A stretch of DNA of 15,122 nt from Verrucomicrobia bacterium TMED56 (GTDB taxonomy: Bacteria; Verrucomicrobiota; Verrucomicrobiia; Opitutales; Seribacteraceae). Shown piece by piece: positions 14,969 through 15,122 of this stretch. The notes beneath the pieces were generated by a model, which had not been told where the DNA came from, did no database searches, and was given only the letters and a program-made list of their open reading frames with translations. The stretch lies in the NCBI GenBank assembly GCA_002167265.1, contig NHDJ01000017.1:1-15122 (forward strand), given 5' to 3'. The position numbers and the translations under genes were made by a program. How positions within the stretch are numbered: the stretch's first letter is position 1; the number at the start of each line of letters is the position of its first letter.

Positions 14969-15122
14969 ATTTAATCGGGCTTATCTCGAGCATACATTTA
15001 CGAGTCTGGCAGTCTTTTTTACGGTCCGTTTGGATTTCAATGATTTGAATCCCCGAGTCAGATGGGTGCTTGATTTTTTCAATGATATCAGACCAGTTTG
15101 AAAGATGCTCATTCCTAACGCC
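14961..15122 (-). CDS. menD: C-terminal end of a probable MenD (SEPHCHC synthase), truncated by the window edge
   Basis: A minus-strand frame is open from the window edge to a TGA at 14961-14963 and encodes 53 residues. The segment GIQIIEIQTDRKKD, preceded by EHLSNWSDIIEKI, matches the ending of MenD proteins, in which a strand with (V/I)IE(I/V)xTDR precedes a short final helix. MenD is a thiamine-diphosphate enzyme of menaquinone synthesis. The glycosylase ATG overlaps its last 8 nt, so the two are probably co-transcribed. Only the tail is visible, so another ThDP-dependent enzyme cannot be excluded. Confidence 0.6.
   Translation of the reverse strand, partial: GVRNEHLSNWSDIIEKIKHPSDSGIQIIEIQTDRKKDCQTRKCMLEISPIKYA

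Noticed and set aside
14904..15101. Plus-strand frame of 65 codons at the right end
   Set aside because: It is antisense to the glycosylase start and to the better supported menD-like tail.
1..15122. CRISPR arrays, insertion sequences, phage genes or a defence island
   Set aside because: No spaced direct repeats, transposase or integrase motifs, or att-like duplication of the tRNA end were seen; nearly all the window is conserved housekeeping genes.

Overview
The window is a 15.1 kb chromosomal stretch of an AT-leaning bacterium that carries mostly conserved housekeeping genes, with no sign of phage, insertion sequences or CRISPR. The gene content and order suggest a member of the Verrucomicrobiota (Opitutae-like) or a close PVC relative. 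The main clues are the long, Chlamydia/plant-type IspG with a large insert before its iron-sulfur module, the order uppS-cdsA-dxr-rseP-ispG, CdsA with the PGIGG...DLTDS form of its signature, and a fused MFS transporter/acyltransferase. The assignment is inferred from family knowledge; no search was run.

Left end (1-1076): an AT-rich leader with short repeats precedes a shrunken cyclase-family gene (135-575). This gene keeps the N- and C-terminal ends of the family but has lost the catalytic middle. A small predicted lipoprotein (572-997) overlaps its stop codon. A tRNA-Gly(UCC) gene with an encoded CCA lies on the minus strand (1003-1076), with a good sigma70-type promoter just upstream of it.

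Minus-strand operon (8322 down to 1129): uppS, cdsA, dxr, rseP, ispG and an inositol-monophosphatase-family gene are packed with overlaps (4, 4 and 16 nt) or short gaps (17 and 13 nt). It joins two steps of the MEP isoprenoid pathway (Dxr, IspG) and the undecaprenyl carrier synthase (UppS) to phospholipid precursor synthesis (CdsA) and an intramembrane protease (RseP), so the theme is isoprenoid and envelope supply.

Plus-strand half: a pterin-4a-carbinolamine dehydratase gene (8341-8625) is divergent from uppS with only 18 bp between the start codons. A 283-bp gap follows. Next is a large MFS-PlsC fusion (8909-11407) whose last 200 residues look like the eroded remains of an acyl-ACP synthetase domain. 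Then comes a tight nrnA-truB-ribF operon (11484-14165) for nanoRNA/pAp turnover, tRNA pseudouridine-55 and FMN/FAD synthesis.

Right end, minus strand: an Fpg/Nei-family DNA glycosylase (14162-14968) meets ribF tail to tail with a 4-nt overlap. Upstream of it, overlapping by 8 nt, is the C-terminal tail of a probable menD running off the window edge.

I found no clear new multi-gene system. The observations most worth checking are the eroded third domain of the MFS-acyltransferase protein, the glycosylase with half of its zinc-finger cysteines missing, the internally deleted cyclase, and the very compact divergent uppS/PCD junction.
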